Positions 1 through 7,674 of a stretch of 35,923 nucleotides of DNA are shown piece after piece. This DNA comes from Sulfobacillus benefaciens (GTDB lineage Bacteria > Bacillota > Sulfobacillia > Sulfobacillales > Sulfobacillaceae): positions 38,999 to 74,921 of the forward strand of contig PXYW01000029.1 in assembly GCA_003023695.1 (NCBI GenBank), in the 5' to 3' direction. Within the stretch, counting starts at the first letter, position 1; each line of letters begins with the position of its first letter. The notes under the pieces were generated by a model. That model was not told the origin of the DNA and searched no databases. It was given only the letters and a program-made list of their open reading frames with translations. Position numbers and translations under genes: made by a program.

Positions 1-236
1 GCCAACTCCTGATACTTAGGGTCGCGTCGCAAGGATTGAGCCACTGTTTCCAACTGAGCTAAGCTGTCAAAGTCCATGGCCACTTGAAATGCCCCCGGCG
101 TACCGAATGCTTGATAGAAGACTTCTAGTGACTTGCCGTGAGATTGCACAAAGTATTCTTTCATTTCTTTGAATAATTGCATAGCCTCGTTCCCTTTGCC
201 TGCGATGGTGCGAAACTCAACAACATATCGATTCAT
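1..236 (-). CDS. Small dimeric alpha/beta-barrel-like protein, C-terminus cut by window edge
   Basis: A 78-codon open frame runs off the left edge. It starts at ATG 236-234, preceded by a good ribosome site (AGAAAGGAACG, about 9 bases upstream of the start). The visible protein begins MNRYVVEFRTIAGKGNEAMQ and continues with an amphipathic helix and an FYQAFGTPGAFQVAMDF strand segment. This pattern resembles small ferredoxin-like ABM or NIPSNAP-type proteins, which dimerise into an alpha/beta barrel. No catalytic residue can be assigned. It is the last gene seen in the minus-strand array and lies about 110 bases past the amidohydrolase stop. The fold call comes from pattern memory only. Confidence 0.6.
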   Translation of the reverse strand, partial: MNRYVVEFRTIAGKGNEAMQLFKEMKEYFVQSHGKSLEVFYQAFGTPGAFQVAMDFDSLAQLETVAQSLRRDPKYQEL

Positions 237-346
237 TTGACATCGTTCCTTTCTAATATGCATCTTTTTTTGGTCTACTAACCAAGATCTTACATCATTG
301 AAAAGGCATTTCCAATAATTCCGCAAGCGGTTCAAATCCTGTAGTA

Positions 347-1492
347 CTACGCTTGGTAGACAGTCTTGCCCGTAATCCATACGTGTTTGGTTTTAGCCTG
401 CAATGACACCAAAGGATTCCCCTCAAACAGCACCAAGTCCGCCTCCAATCCAATGCGCAATGCCCCAACCCGCCCACTCACCCCGGTGATTTGTGCTGGC
501 GCGATGGTAATACTAGCGAGGGCCTGGCTTAGATCAATGCCGTGACGCATTGCCATGCCTGCATAAAGCGGCAGATATTCTGCAGGCACCACAGGATGAT
601 CAGATGCAATAGCAGTAACAATTCCTTGTTGTATCAATCGAGCTGGCGTCCAAAATCCCTTGTGCCGCAATTCAGCTTTGCCCCGGGTAGAAAAAGAAGG
701 CCCAGTAACCACGGGCACTCCCCAAGCAAGAATTTGCTCACTCAGCAGATCAGCTTCGGTGCCATGGTCAATCACCATACGCACTTTAAACTCAGATATT
801 ACACGGTGAGCGGTCGCTATATCATCACTCCGATGGGAGTGCACCCTGAGGGGAATATCGCCACGAATCACCATTCCTAAAGACTCTAGCCTTGGATCCC
901 AATCCTTTAGGCTCCGCGATGTGTCCAGTTGATAACGACGGGCTTTCTCCAACCATTCCCGCAATACTGCCGCTACTGCAGGCCGACTCGATGGCCGTCT
1001 CTTTTGTCCACCATGAACGCGTATTGGGTTTTCCCCCATGGCAACTTTCATTCCAGCGGCCGGAACCATCACCATCTCTTCTACGGTATCACCTGCCATG
1101 TGAACTGTAGTCCCTATACCGCTAATGACATTGGCAGAACCCATGGTGACATAGGACGCCGTAATCCCAGCTTTTAACGCTTCGAGAATAGCTGGATCTT
1201 TGGGATAAATGCCATCTAGTGCGCGTAGGTCAGCAGTCACAGGATCACTGGTCTCATTGACGTCTTGTGATCCTAATGTTTCTCCACTGGTGGACAGGCC
1301 AATATGACTATGCGCATCAATGAAGCCGGGAAGACAAAGTAAGCCATGTCCGTCAATAACAGGAATCCCCGCATTGGGGATATAATTAGCCTCTATAGCA
1401 CGAATAATTCCCAAATCGTCAATGAGGAGTCCGCCTCTCTGAATGTGAAGACCAATTCCGTCTAATAGTTCCACATTAGTTAAGGCCCACAT
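347..1492 (-). CDS. Metal-dependent amidohydrolase (imidazolonepropionase-like)
   Basis: This 381-residue protein has the layout of the cyclic amidohydrolase superfamily. An N-terminal beta-sandwich is followed by the metal-binding HxH in GFIDAHSHIG (about residues 56-65), further histidines in LRVHSHRSDD and VIDHGTEA, and the late aspartate in ASDHPVVP. The C-terminus returns to the sandwich (LRIGLEADLVLFEGNPL), as in HutI-like and prolidase-like enzymes. These hydrolyse C-N bonds in cyclic or linear amides and are cytoplasmic. The true substrate is not determinable. The ATG start overlaps the asparaginase stop by one base (TGATG), so translation is probably coupled. Neighbouring asparaginase and gamma-glutamyl hydrolase genes suggest a nitrogen-scavenging operon. 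Confidence 0.85.
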   Translation of the reverse strand: MWALTNVELLDGIGLHIQRGGLLIDDLGIIRAIEANYIPNAGIPVIDGHGLLCLPGFIDAHSHIGLSTSGETLGSQDVNETSDPVTADLRALDGIYPKDPAILEALKAGITASYVTMGSANVISGIGTTVHMAGDTVEEMVMVPAAGMKVAMGENPIRVHGGQKRRPSSRPAVAAVLREWLEKARRYQLDTSRSLKDWDPRLESLGMVIRGDIPLRVHSHRSDDIATAHRVISEFKVRMVIDHGTEADLLSEQILAWGVPVVTGPSFSTRGKAELRHKGFWTPARLIQQGIVTAIASDHPVVPAEYLPLYAGMAMRHGIDLSQALASITIAPAQITGVSGRVGALRIGLEADLVLFEGNPLVSLQAKTKHVWITGKTVYQA

Positions 1493-2508
1493 CAGAGTTT
1501 CCCCCGATTAAGCCGAAAGACGGGCTTCATAAAACCCACTTCACGTCCTGCATGGTTTTTGATGACCGGGTTTATAACTGGGGCCAAATTCTGTATTTCT
1601 TGGTCGTTAAGCACTCCAATTTCGGCCAAAATGGCCGACACCAACGGGCCAATAGTACGAGACACACCATCCGCCATTTTTACCGCAATTCCCAACCCAC
1701 GCTCTGGAATTCCCAAGCAAAATACGGCTTCGGCACCCCCTTTGGACACTAAACGGTGACCCGTGGCCTGGGCAAGCGTTACTTCCAGACGACCGGTGCC
1801 GGAAATAACTTCCGGATACATGCGAATGGCTTCCGAAATCAACATAGCGGCGCCTTGAGACGTGATATCCAATCCCCTGGGATCCACCAGTCGGGCGTAA
1901 GCATATGCCATGCGCTCTAAGGGAAGATAAAACGTCGGCACTCCACATCCGTCAACCCCGGTATATATGGTTTCTGGGGCTTTAATTCCGCACATCATGG
2001 CCACATGTTCCAATATCGTGCGTTGTACCGGATGGTCGGGCAAATGGTACCCTGCCAGTGGAGCTTGCAACATACGAGCCAGTGCCAGCATTCCCGTATG
2101 TTTCCCACTGCAATTGTTATGAACCACCGAAGGAGATGTCCCTTCTGCCAGCATTCGATCCCGGGTACTAGCATGACTCGGCGCATGTATCCCGCAAATG
2201 AGGTCTTGGGGAGTAGCCTGGATTTTGGAAAGCAATCCTTCCACCAATTCCACATGCTGGTCTTCGCCGCCATGCGAAGCGCACGTTATAGCAATTTCGC
2301 GTGGACTCAGGCCAAAAGTCTCCACGGCCCCCGATTTCATTAACGGCATGGCCTGAAATGGTTTGGCCGACGATCGCCAAAATGTCTCACGACTAGGATC
2401 CCCGAGCCAATATTGGATTTGTCCTAGGCTATCCACTACTGCCACATCAGCATAGGCTACACTCTCAATTTTTTCCCCACGCCAAATTTCAATGGCTCGC
2501 TGTGCCAT
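1492..2508 (-). CDS. L-asparaginase, asparaginase II family (Rhizobium-type)
   Basis: The 338-residue product matches the asparaginase II family (PF06089 type), which is unrelated to the AnsA/AnsB fold. Diagnostic segments are WRSSAKPFQAMPL (about residues 45-57), ITCASHGGED, VVHNNCSGKHTGM and ISGTGRLE. The family deaminates L-asparagine to aspartate and ammonia in the cytoplasm. The frame is open for 27 more codons upstream. I chose ATG 2508 because it gives the usual family N-terminus (MAQRAIEIWRGEKIES) and has a GGGGG ribosome site about 7 bases upstream. This start overlaps the end of the C26 hydrolase gene by 20 bases. Confidence 0.87.
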   Translation of the reverse strand: MAQRAIEIWRGEKIESVAYADVAVVDSLGQIQYWLGDPSRETFWRSSAKPFQAMPLMKSGAVETFGLSPREIAITCASHGGEDQHVELVEGLLSKIQATPQDLICGIHAPSHASTRDRMLAEGTSPSVVHNNCSGKHTGMLALARMLQAPLAGYHLPDHPVQRTILEHVAMMCGIKAPETIYTGVDGCGVPTFYLPLERMAYAYARLVDPRGLDITSQGAAMLISEAIRMYPEVISGTGRLEVTLAQATGHRLVSKGGAEAVFCLGIPERGLGIAVKMADGVSRTIGPLVSAILAEIGVLNDQEIQNLAPVINPVIKNHAGREVGFMKPVFRLNRGKL

Positions 2509-3241
2509 ACCGTTGCCCCCGTTCGCGATATTGCCGTGACGCTTCAATAAAACCGGCAAAGAGATTTTGCGCCTCCCGACTATGTCCAACTAAATCTTCG
2601 GGATGCCACTGCACACCAACCATAAATTCCTTATCGGGATTTTCTATAGCCTCGATAACCCCGTCTTCCGCCCGTGCCGTCACAACATAGCCACGAGGAA
2701 CTCGGGAAATGGCCTGATGGTGGAACGAGTTCACGTCTACCTGGTGACCTCCCAGCAATTTTGCAATCTGACTTTGTGGTTCTATGACCACTTTATGGGT
2801 CGGTTGTTGACGGTTTTGTACCTGGCTATGGAGTAATGGAGAATCGGGCAATACGCGGGGAATATCTTGGATTAGTGTCCCGCCACCAGCCACTGCCAGT
2901 GCCTGGACCCCCCGACAAATGCCCAGTACTGGCATGGCCATTCGTTCCGCCGCTCGAATAAACGCCAGTTCCATCTCATCTCGAGTTTTCGACACTCCTG
3001 AATAATCAGTCCCTTCATCCGCCGCCCCAAAACTTTCGGGGTCAAAATCCCCTCCCCCGGTAAGCAACAACCCATCGCAATACTCTAAGAGTTCTAGCGA
3101 TTGGGGTTCGTTAGGCAATAAGATCGGCAACCCTCCCGCTCCGAACACAGCCCCGATATAGGTCTTGCGAATCCAGTCCCGAGGCGCCCCTGCAGCATGT
3201 TCATCCCGCGACATCGATACTCCAATAAATGGCTTATTCAA
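2489..3241 (-). CDS. Gamma-glutamyl-gamma-aminobutyrate hydrolase-like class I amidotransferase (peptidase C26)
   Basis: The 250-residue protein has the glutamine-amidotransferase triad of the C26 family. The nucleophile lies in LGICRGVQAL (Cys109), and His213 and Glu215 lie in VGVQWHPED. LLTGGGDFDPESFG is the family's oxyanion region. Relatives cleave gamma-glutamyl amides such as gamma-glutamyl-GABA in putrescine catabolism, in the cytoplasm. The frame is open further upstream, but TTG 3241 is best supported: a perfect GAGGAGGG ends 5 bases before it, and the product then starts with the family-typical NKPFIGVSMSRDEHAAG. It sits 43 bases after mazF and overlaps the asparaginase gene, consistent with an amide/gamma-glutamyl catabolic operon. 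The specific substrate is inferred. Confidence 0.87.
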   Translation of the reverse strand: MNKPFIGVSMSRDEHAAGAPRDWIRKTYIGAVFGAGGLPILLPNEPQSLELLEYCDGLLLTGGGDFDPESFGAADEGTDYSGVSKTRDEMELAFIRAAERMAMPVLGICRGVQALAVAGGGTLIQDIPRVLPDSPLLHSQVQNRQQPTHKVVIEPQSQIAKLLGGHQVDVNSFHHQAISRVPRGYVVTARAEDGVIEAIENPDKEFMVGVQWHPEDLVGHSREAQNLFAGFIEASRQYRERGQRYGTASH

Positions 3242-3284
3242 GGTTACCCTCCTCATACGAAAAGCGAGCCGCTTGGGGCTCACT

Positions 3285-3650
3285 CTACAATTCTGTCAAA
3301 CCTAAGCTAATGATAATGGCTTGGTTGACCCGTGCCATCAAATCAGGGCCTAGGTGAGCGATACGCTCTTTAAGCCGCCGCTTGTCGATGGTCCTGACTT
3401 GCTCCAGCAAGATGACCGAGTCACGATCCAATTGGGATTCGCCAGCTTTAATCTCCACATGAATCGGAAGTTTTGTCTTCAAGATCTGCGAAGTGACCGC
3501 GCAGACAATAGTAGTCGGACTATACCGATTGCCAATATCGTTTTGCAGAATGAGCACCGGCCGAATGCCGCCTTGCTCCGATCCCACCACAGGGGACAAA
3601 TCCGCAAAAAAAATGTCGCCCCGCCGGACTACTATCTCCGCTGCTGCCAC
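3285..3650 (-). CDS. ndoA: MazF/NdoA-type endoribonuclease toxin
   Basis: The 121-residue product closely follows the Bacillus NdoA (EndoA, MazF) pattern: [20 protein letters not shown] near the N-terminus, then [20 protein letters not shown] and KLPIHVEI. These residues form the PemK/MazF barrel and its RNA-cleaving site. The family cuts single-stranded mRNA at short motifs and is neutralised by the cognate antitoxin. It starts at GTG 3650, with GGGAG about 6 bases upstream, and begins only 2 bases after the antitoxin stop. It is one of the most conserved proteins in the window. Confidence 0.95.
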   Translation of the reverse strand: MAAAEIVVRRGDIFFADLSPVVGSEQGGIRPVLILQNDIGNRYSPTTIVCAVTSQILKTKLPIHVEIKAGESQLDRDSVILLEQVRTIDKRRLKERIAHLGPDLMARVNQAIIISLGLTEL

Positions 3651-3652
3651 GA

Positions 3653-3907
3653 CTACTCCCTAGTAAACGTCACGAGATCCCATGGTGCTTCAGCCATTGT
3701 CGCATTCAAATGTCCCATTTCTTGATATCCTTGAATAAGTTCTTGCCGCAATTGTTGTCTGCGTTGCTCAGCTAAATAAAATTCTACGCTTTCCCGAATA
3801 ACCTCACTGCGCCGACGACCTTCGTCATCGGCTACCCGATCCAGAGCGTCGACCAGATAATGTGGCAACCGGACCATAACCCGGCGGTTTTCTTCCAATC
3901 TGTCCAC
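3653..3907 (-). CDS. ndoAI: MazE/NdoAI-type ribbon-helix-helix antitoxin
   Basis: The 84-residue protein has a ribbon-helix-helix N-terminus ([20 protein letters not shown], then [15 protein letters not shown]). The charged C-terminal tail ends in a hydrophobic stretch ([11 protein letters not shown]), typical of the NdoAI tail that binds NdoA. It should bind its own promoter and neutralise MazF. It starts at GTG 3907, behind GAGGG. A near-consensus promoter lies just upstream, giving a predicted leader of only about 13 bases. It lies 71 bases downstream of alanine racemase, the same alr-ndoAI-ndoA order as in Bacillus subtilis. Confidence 0.9.
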   Translation of the reverse strand: MDRLEENRRVMVRLPHYLVDALDRVADDEGRRRSEVIRESVEFYLAEQRRQQLRQELIQGYQEMGHLNATMAEAPWDLVTFTRE

Positions 3908-3927
3908 CTCTTTCCCTCACAGGAAAT

Positions 3928-3956
3928 ATTATATCGTTCGCAAAAATCAGGGTCAA
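3928..3956 (-). promoter_or_regulatory. Strong sigma-A-type promoter for the mazEF operon
   Basis: Read on the minus strand, TTGACC (3956-3951) and a perfect TATAAT (3933-3928) are separated by exactly 17 bases. The predicted start point is near 3921, about 13 bases before the GTG of the antitoxin. It would allow mazEF and the three downstream hydrolase genes to be transcribed independently of alr. The RHH antitoxin may autoregulate here (inferred). Confidence 0.75.
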
Positions 3957-3978
3957 TCATGAATCTAGACGGCAACTG

Positions 3979-5073
3979 CTAAACCCACTCGCGAACAACA
4001 CGTGAGCCAATTCCAGCAAGGACTTCGTACGAAATAGTCTGTGCCCACTTTGCCAAATCCGTCGCACGAATAACGCAAGCGCCGTCAGAACCTAACAGGA
4101 TGACTCGGTCCCCCACCCGAACCGGAGCGCTTAGTGGCAATCCCACACTGATTTGGTCCATCGAGACCCGTCCCACCACCGGATAACAATTCCCTCTAAT
4201 AATCACTGAGGCACAATTCGACCATTGACGCCGGTATCCATCGGCATATCCTACTGGTACCGCGGCGATTTTCATCGGCTCAACGGTTTGATAGGTGCGT
4301 CCATAGCCGATGGGCGCGCCTTTCGGCACTTCCTTCAGATAGACCACCCGGGATTCCCAAGTCAAACCCGGTTTTAATTCAGGGTGATCCAATCCACCGT
4401 ACAACGCAATGCCGACCCGCACCAAATTAAAATGGGTTCCCGGATATTTCAACGCGGCACAGGAATTGGCGGCATGAATTAGCGGCGGCAACGGCCCCCA
4501 ACGCCGTGCTGACTCAATCACATCTAAAAAATTCTGCAATTGTCGTTGGGTAAATGTACTGTCCTCAGCATCACTTTCTGCAAAGTGGGTCATCAAGCCA
4601 CGCCATTTAATCCCGGGCGTATGGTGTATGCGATGCCACCATTTGTGATCCCATTCGGATACTGGCATGCCTACACGACCCATTCCTGTATCAATTTTCA
4701 CGTGAATCCAAGCGTCTTTCCCAAGACGCTCCGCTTCCCTGGACACTTTATCAAGCGTCACTAGGTCAAAGACGGTCAAGTCAATGTTGTGTTCGATGGC
4801 TTGGGCAATTTGGCCATCGAAGCTCTGGCCCAATATCAAAATGGGTGCCGTAATTCCCGCTTCGCGTAATACCACCCCCTCTTCCGCGAGTGCCACGCCA
4901 AGCCATGCTGCTCCTGCAGTCAGAGCAGTTTGAGCTACCTCAACGGCTCCATGACCATAGCCATTAGCCTTAACCACAGCCATCAATTGGGTTTTTGGAG
5001 ATAATCGGCTAATGATGAAACGCACGTTCTCAGCAATATTGTCTCGATGCACGATCGCTTTAGTTGGCCTCAT
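3979..5073 (-). CDS. alr: Alanine racemase
   Basis: The 364-residue protein is a PLP-dependent fold-III alanine racemase, making D-alanine for peptidoglycan. The Schiff-base lysine is Lys35 in MAVVKANGYGHG. HVKIDTGMGRVG, HAANSCAAL and RVGIALYGG are family landmarks, and the second catalytic base is the tyrosine of GAPIGYGRTYQ. The frame is open upstream, and ATG 5085 overlaps the nnr stop (TAATG). I prefer ATG 5073 because GGAG lies 6 bases before it and the product then begins at the usual RPTKAIVHRDNI segment. Its position between nnr/acpS and mazEF matches Bacillus gene order. Confidence 0.95.
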   Translation of the reverse strand: MRPTKAIVHRDNIAENVRFIISRLSPKTQLMAVVKANGYGHGAVEVAQTALTAGAAWLGVALAEEGVVLREAGITAPILILGQSFDGQIAQAIEHNIDLTVFDLVTLDKVSREAERLGKDAWIHVKIDTGMGRVGMPVSEWDHKWWHRIHHTPGIKWRGLMTHFAESDAEDSTFTQRQLQNFLDVIESARRWGPLPPLIHAANSCAALKYPGTHFNLVRVGIALYGGLDHPELKPGLTWESRVVYLKEVPKGAPIGYGRTYQTVEPMKIAAVPVGYADGYRRQWSNCASVIIRGNCYPVVGRVSMDQISVGLPLSAPVRVGDRVILLGSDGACVIRATDLAKWAQTISYEVLAGIGSRVVREWV

Positions 5074-5084
5074 ATTGATCTCCA

Positions 5085-6593
5085 TTACATTGAAGTAGGG
5101 GCAGAACTTGGGCAGGCTTGGTCTTCTACCCATCTCCGCGCTTTTGCAATCCCGTCAATCAGGTCTGTAGCCACTACGGATTGCCCATAGCGATTTTTAG
5201 CAACCATTCCTGCCCACCCATGCCAATAAGCTGCTAAAGCCGCAGCTGCTCCGGGATCTAATCCCTGGGCCAAGAGACTCCCGACCATGCCGGCCAACAC
5301 ATCGCCACTGCCTGGGGTAGCCATTTCCGGAGTGCCAGTGGGGTTGACGGTAAGTTTACCCATATCCCCGATAATGCTGTAGGCCCCCTTTAGTATCACC
5401 GTTGCCTGATAGCGATCCATGAGTTGACGCGCAGCTTTTGGCCTATCCTGATCCACATCCTGAAGGTCCAGCAGGCGCGCTGCCTCTCCTGAATGCGGCG
5501 TCAATATCATGGGAGCCGATGTCCCCGTACCACGGGAATACTGTTTTAAGAGTCTTAGTCCGTCTGCGTCTATCACTGTCGGCTTCCCCAAGCCCAACAG
5601 AGCCTCTAGCACAGCGGGAGCAACACCTTGCCCTAATCCCGGTCCCACCACAATAACGTCTGCAGCGGCAGCCAATCGGGTTTCTTCATCGCTCCAGTGC
5701 AAGCTGCCATGCGAACCCGGCCCTTCATGCACCAGTATCGTGGGAGGAGCCGCGATACGATCGGCCACACCTTGAGGCACTATCAGGGTCACCAATCCAG
5801 CTCCCGTACGCAACGCCGCCATAGCGGATAGAAGAGGAGCGCCAGCCATGTTTTTGGACCCGCCTACCACGACGACTCGACCACGCTGGTACTTATGCCC
5901 CAGTTGACTTAAAGAAGGCAACCATTCCTTAGCAGTCCTCGCATCCAGCCAGCAATCAGTGGATTCTCCAATTACACCCAAACCAATGTCCGCTACTACC
6001 AATTCTCCCCGCATGGAGGCTCCAGGATATCCCCAATGACCCCATTTTGAGGCCCCAAACGTGATGGTCGCCAGCGCATTAATCGATGGTCCATGATAAT
6101 CTCCTGAATCCGCAGCGACTCCCGAAAGAAGGTCAATGGCCACCACAGGAATTTGTCGTCGGTTGATGGATTCGTAGATGTCGGCCAATGGCGTGTTGTT
6201 GACGGATCCGTGAAACCCCGTTCCAAAAACACCATCCACAAGGAGATCAGCGGCGAGGTCGGCCGGCCATCCCGTCTTAACCTGTGCCCCCAAAGACTGC
6301 GCGGCACGCAACATCGCTTCTGCTCCGTCAAATCGTGGAACCCCGTCGACAAGTCGCACCGTGACATCATAATAGGGAGCCAAGTAGCGTGCAACCACCA
6401 AACCGTCGCCGCCATTAGCTCCCTTGCCTGCCAACACCTCAATCTGGCGCTGCTCAAACTTCAATCGAGTGCGGATATATTGGGCCACTTTTGACCCGGC
6501 CACTTCCATAAGGCTCAAAAACGGGACGCCATTGGCCATGGCGTGCCCATCTTGCGCTTTGGTTTGATCCTTAGTCCAAATTTGCGTTGTCAT
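5085..6593 (-). CDS. nnr: Bifunctional NAD(P)H-hydrate epimerase / ADP-dependent NAD(P)H-hydrate dehydratase
   Basis: The 502-residue protein repairs hydrated NADH and NADPH. The N-terminal half (about 1-215) is a YjeF_N epimerase domain, with LSLMEVAG, the glycine loop AGKGANGGDG (about 55-64), GVFGTGFHG and AIDLLSGVAADSG. The C-terminal half (about 225-500) is a ribokinase-like dehydratase with VVVGGSKNMAGAP, TPHSGEAARLL and GSGDVLAGM. Two N-domain positions differ from the usual form: the usual first Asn of the NNGGDG motif is Ala, and Leu-Leu replaces the usual Ile-Pro before SG. Both domains are otherwise complete. The start overlaps acpS by 23 bases. The ribosome site is weak (GAAACGG), so coupling to acpS translation is likely. 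Confidence 0.93.
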   Translation of the reverse strand: MTTQIWTKDQTKAQDGHAMANGVPFLSLMEVAGSKVAQYIRTRLKFEQRQIEVLAGKGANGGDGLVVARYLAPYYDVTVRLVDGVPRFDGAEAMLRAAQSLGAQVKTGWPADLAADLLVDGVFGTGFHGSVNNTPLADIYESINRRQIPVVAIDLLSGVAADSGDYHGPSINALATITFGASKWGHWGYPGASMRGELVVADIGLGVIGESTDCWLDARTAKEWLPSLSQLGHKYQRGRVVVVGGSKNMAGAPLLSAMAALRTGAGLVTLIVPQGVADRIAAPPTILVHEGPGSHGSLHWSDEETRLAAAADVIVVGPGLGQGVAPAVLEALLGLGKPTVIDADGLRLLKQYSRGTGTSAPMILTPHSGEAARLLDLQDVDQDRPKAARQLMDRYQATVILKGAYSIIGDMGKLTVNPTGTPEMATPGSGDVLAGMVGSLLAQGLDPGAAAALAAYWHGWAGMVAKNRYGQSVVATDLIDGIAKARRWVEDQACPSSAPTSM

Positions 6594-6957
6594 CCGTTTC
6601 TAACACCACCATTGCCACGGAAAAATGGCGTTCATGGGTCATCGATAACCATATTCGGGCCCGATGAGCCTCGATCCATTCTCTCAGGCCGCCCTTGACT
6701 GCAATTACCGGTTTTTGATAGGGTTGCCGAATCACTTCGATATCTACCCATCGGCTGCCATGAATTCCCCCACATGCCTTTATTAACGCTTCTTTGGCCG
6801 CAAAGCGGGCCGCCCAGCGTTGAATGGCCAAGGGTCCCTCGCCGACGCTTTGTTGCTCCTGGTGAGAAAATAATCGTTCCACAGCACGCGGCTGTCTTCT
6901 TAACAAGTCCGCCATTCTGGAATTTTCGGTGGCATCCACCCCGATTCCAAGAATCAC
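6571..6957 (-). CDS. acpS: Holo-[acyl-carrier-protein] synthase
   Basis: The 128-residue product transfers 4'-phosphopantetheine from CoA to acyl carrier protein, activating fatty-acid synthesis. It has the AcpS magnesium site: Asp8 in ILGIGVDATENSR and Glu56 in RFAAKEALIKACG. The C-terminal SMTHERHFSVAMVVLE strand is also typical. Length is normal. The GTG start overlaps the methyltransferase stop by four bases (GTGA), a coupled arrangement. The acpS-nnr-alr order is common in Firmicutes. Confidence 0.93.
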   Translation of the reverse strand: MILGIGVDATENSRMADLLRRQPRAVERLFSHQEQQSVGEGPLAIQRWAARFAAKEALIKACGGIHGSRWVDIEVIRQPYQKPVIAVKGGLREWIEAHRARIWLSMTHERHFSVAMVVLETDDNANLD

Positions 6958-7541
6958 GGTTTTTCAAAAACCAGACCCCAAGTTACTGGGCCTGGGGCAA
7001 ATCGCTGCACCTCACGAAATCCGTATGGCCTAACCTCGTCAACCACCTCATCTGCAGTAAACCTATGTTCCGCCGGAGGTCCAAAATCCGTCAATTCTTT
7101 TTTCCAGTCGACAACCACCCAGCGTCCCCCTTCACGGAGAATGCGAAGCATTTCATTAATGGCTTTGGGTCGGTGCTGCACCTCATGATACATGGTATGC
7201 CATAGCGCACGATCTACCGAATTGGAATCCAGTCCGGTTTCCTCGGCCGAGCCCGATATCACTTCAACTTGCGATAATCCGGCATTTTGCGCCCGATGGG
7301 TAAGTTCTTCGCGCGCAGCAGGGCTCGGGTCCACTGCTAGCACCACGCCAGCACGACCGACGGCAACGGCTAACGGAAGCGCAAAATACCCCAATCCGGC
7401 TCCGATATCGGCCACTCGCATGCCCAAGGTTGCATTGACCGCCTCCAGTACCGGCGGTTTTGGCATTATTTGTTCCCGATCCGGGTTGTCTAGCCGCAAT
7501 AAATGCTCCCGGTCGTGCCACATCTGATAATCGCGATGCAT
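6954..7541 (-). CDS. Class I SAM-dependent methyltransferase
   Basis: The 195-residue cytoplasmic protein has the Rossmann methyltransferase motif I (VADIGAGLGYFALPLA, about 43-58), the acidic end of strand 2 (VVLAVDPSP) and a post-I region (VEVISGSAEETGL). It resembles small UbiE/Methyltransf_11 enzymes; the acceptor cannot be predicted. ATG 7541 is preceded by GGGGGG with a suitable spacer. It is the first gene of the minus-strand array, and its stop overlaps acpS. Confidence 0.85.
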   Translation of the reverse strand: MHRDYQMWHDREHLLRLDNPDREQIMPKPPVLEAVNATLGMRVADIGAGLGYFALPLAVAVGRAGVVLAVDPSPAAREELTHRAQNAGLSQVEVISGSAEETGLDSNSVDRALWHTMYHEVQHRPKAINEMLRILREGGRWVVVDWKKELTDFGPPAEHRFTADEVVDEVRPYGFREVQRFAPGPVTWGLVFEKP

Positions 7542-7567
7542 TATATCCCCCCTGACATTGTCATTCC

Positions 7568-7573
7568 ATTATA
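7568..7573 (-). promoter_or_regulatory. Putative -10 element for the methyltransferase-acpS-nnr-alr operon
   Basis: On the minus strand a perfect TATAAT lies 27 bases before the methyltransferase ATG. At a 17-base spacer the -35 is only TTAGGA. A better TTGACA exists but lies 34 bases away, too far for the same promoter. The -10 call is therefore moderate. Confidence 0.45.
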
Positions 7574-7674
7574 GCGAATTCTTTCTAACTTCCTAACACT
7601 TTGCCCTTGTCAAAAATACTATGACAACCCCACCATCGCTCGCTCACATTCCCTAAAACTTCCACATAAGGTAA

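Noticed and set aside
271..290. TTGGT/ACCAA inverted repeat as terminator between the amidohydrolase and the left-edge gene
   Set aside because: The stem is only five pairs, and on the minus strand it is followed by As, not Ts.
340..355. Short palindrome GTAGTACTAC near the amidohydrolase stop as a terminator
   Set aside because: It has no loop and no T-run, and is too short to be meaningful.
1607..1948. Minus-strand open frame of 113 codons within the asparaginase gene
   Set aside because: It lies out of frame inside a well-supported gene, has no ribosome site, and its composition is typical of a shadow frame.
7587..7612. TTGACA on the minus strand as partner of the TATAAT at 7568-7573
   Set aside because: The spacer is 34 bases, too long for a sigma-A promoter.
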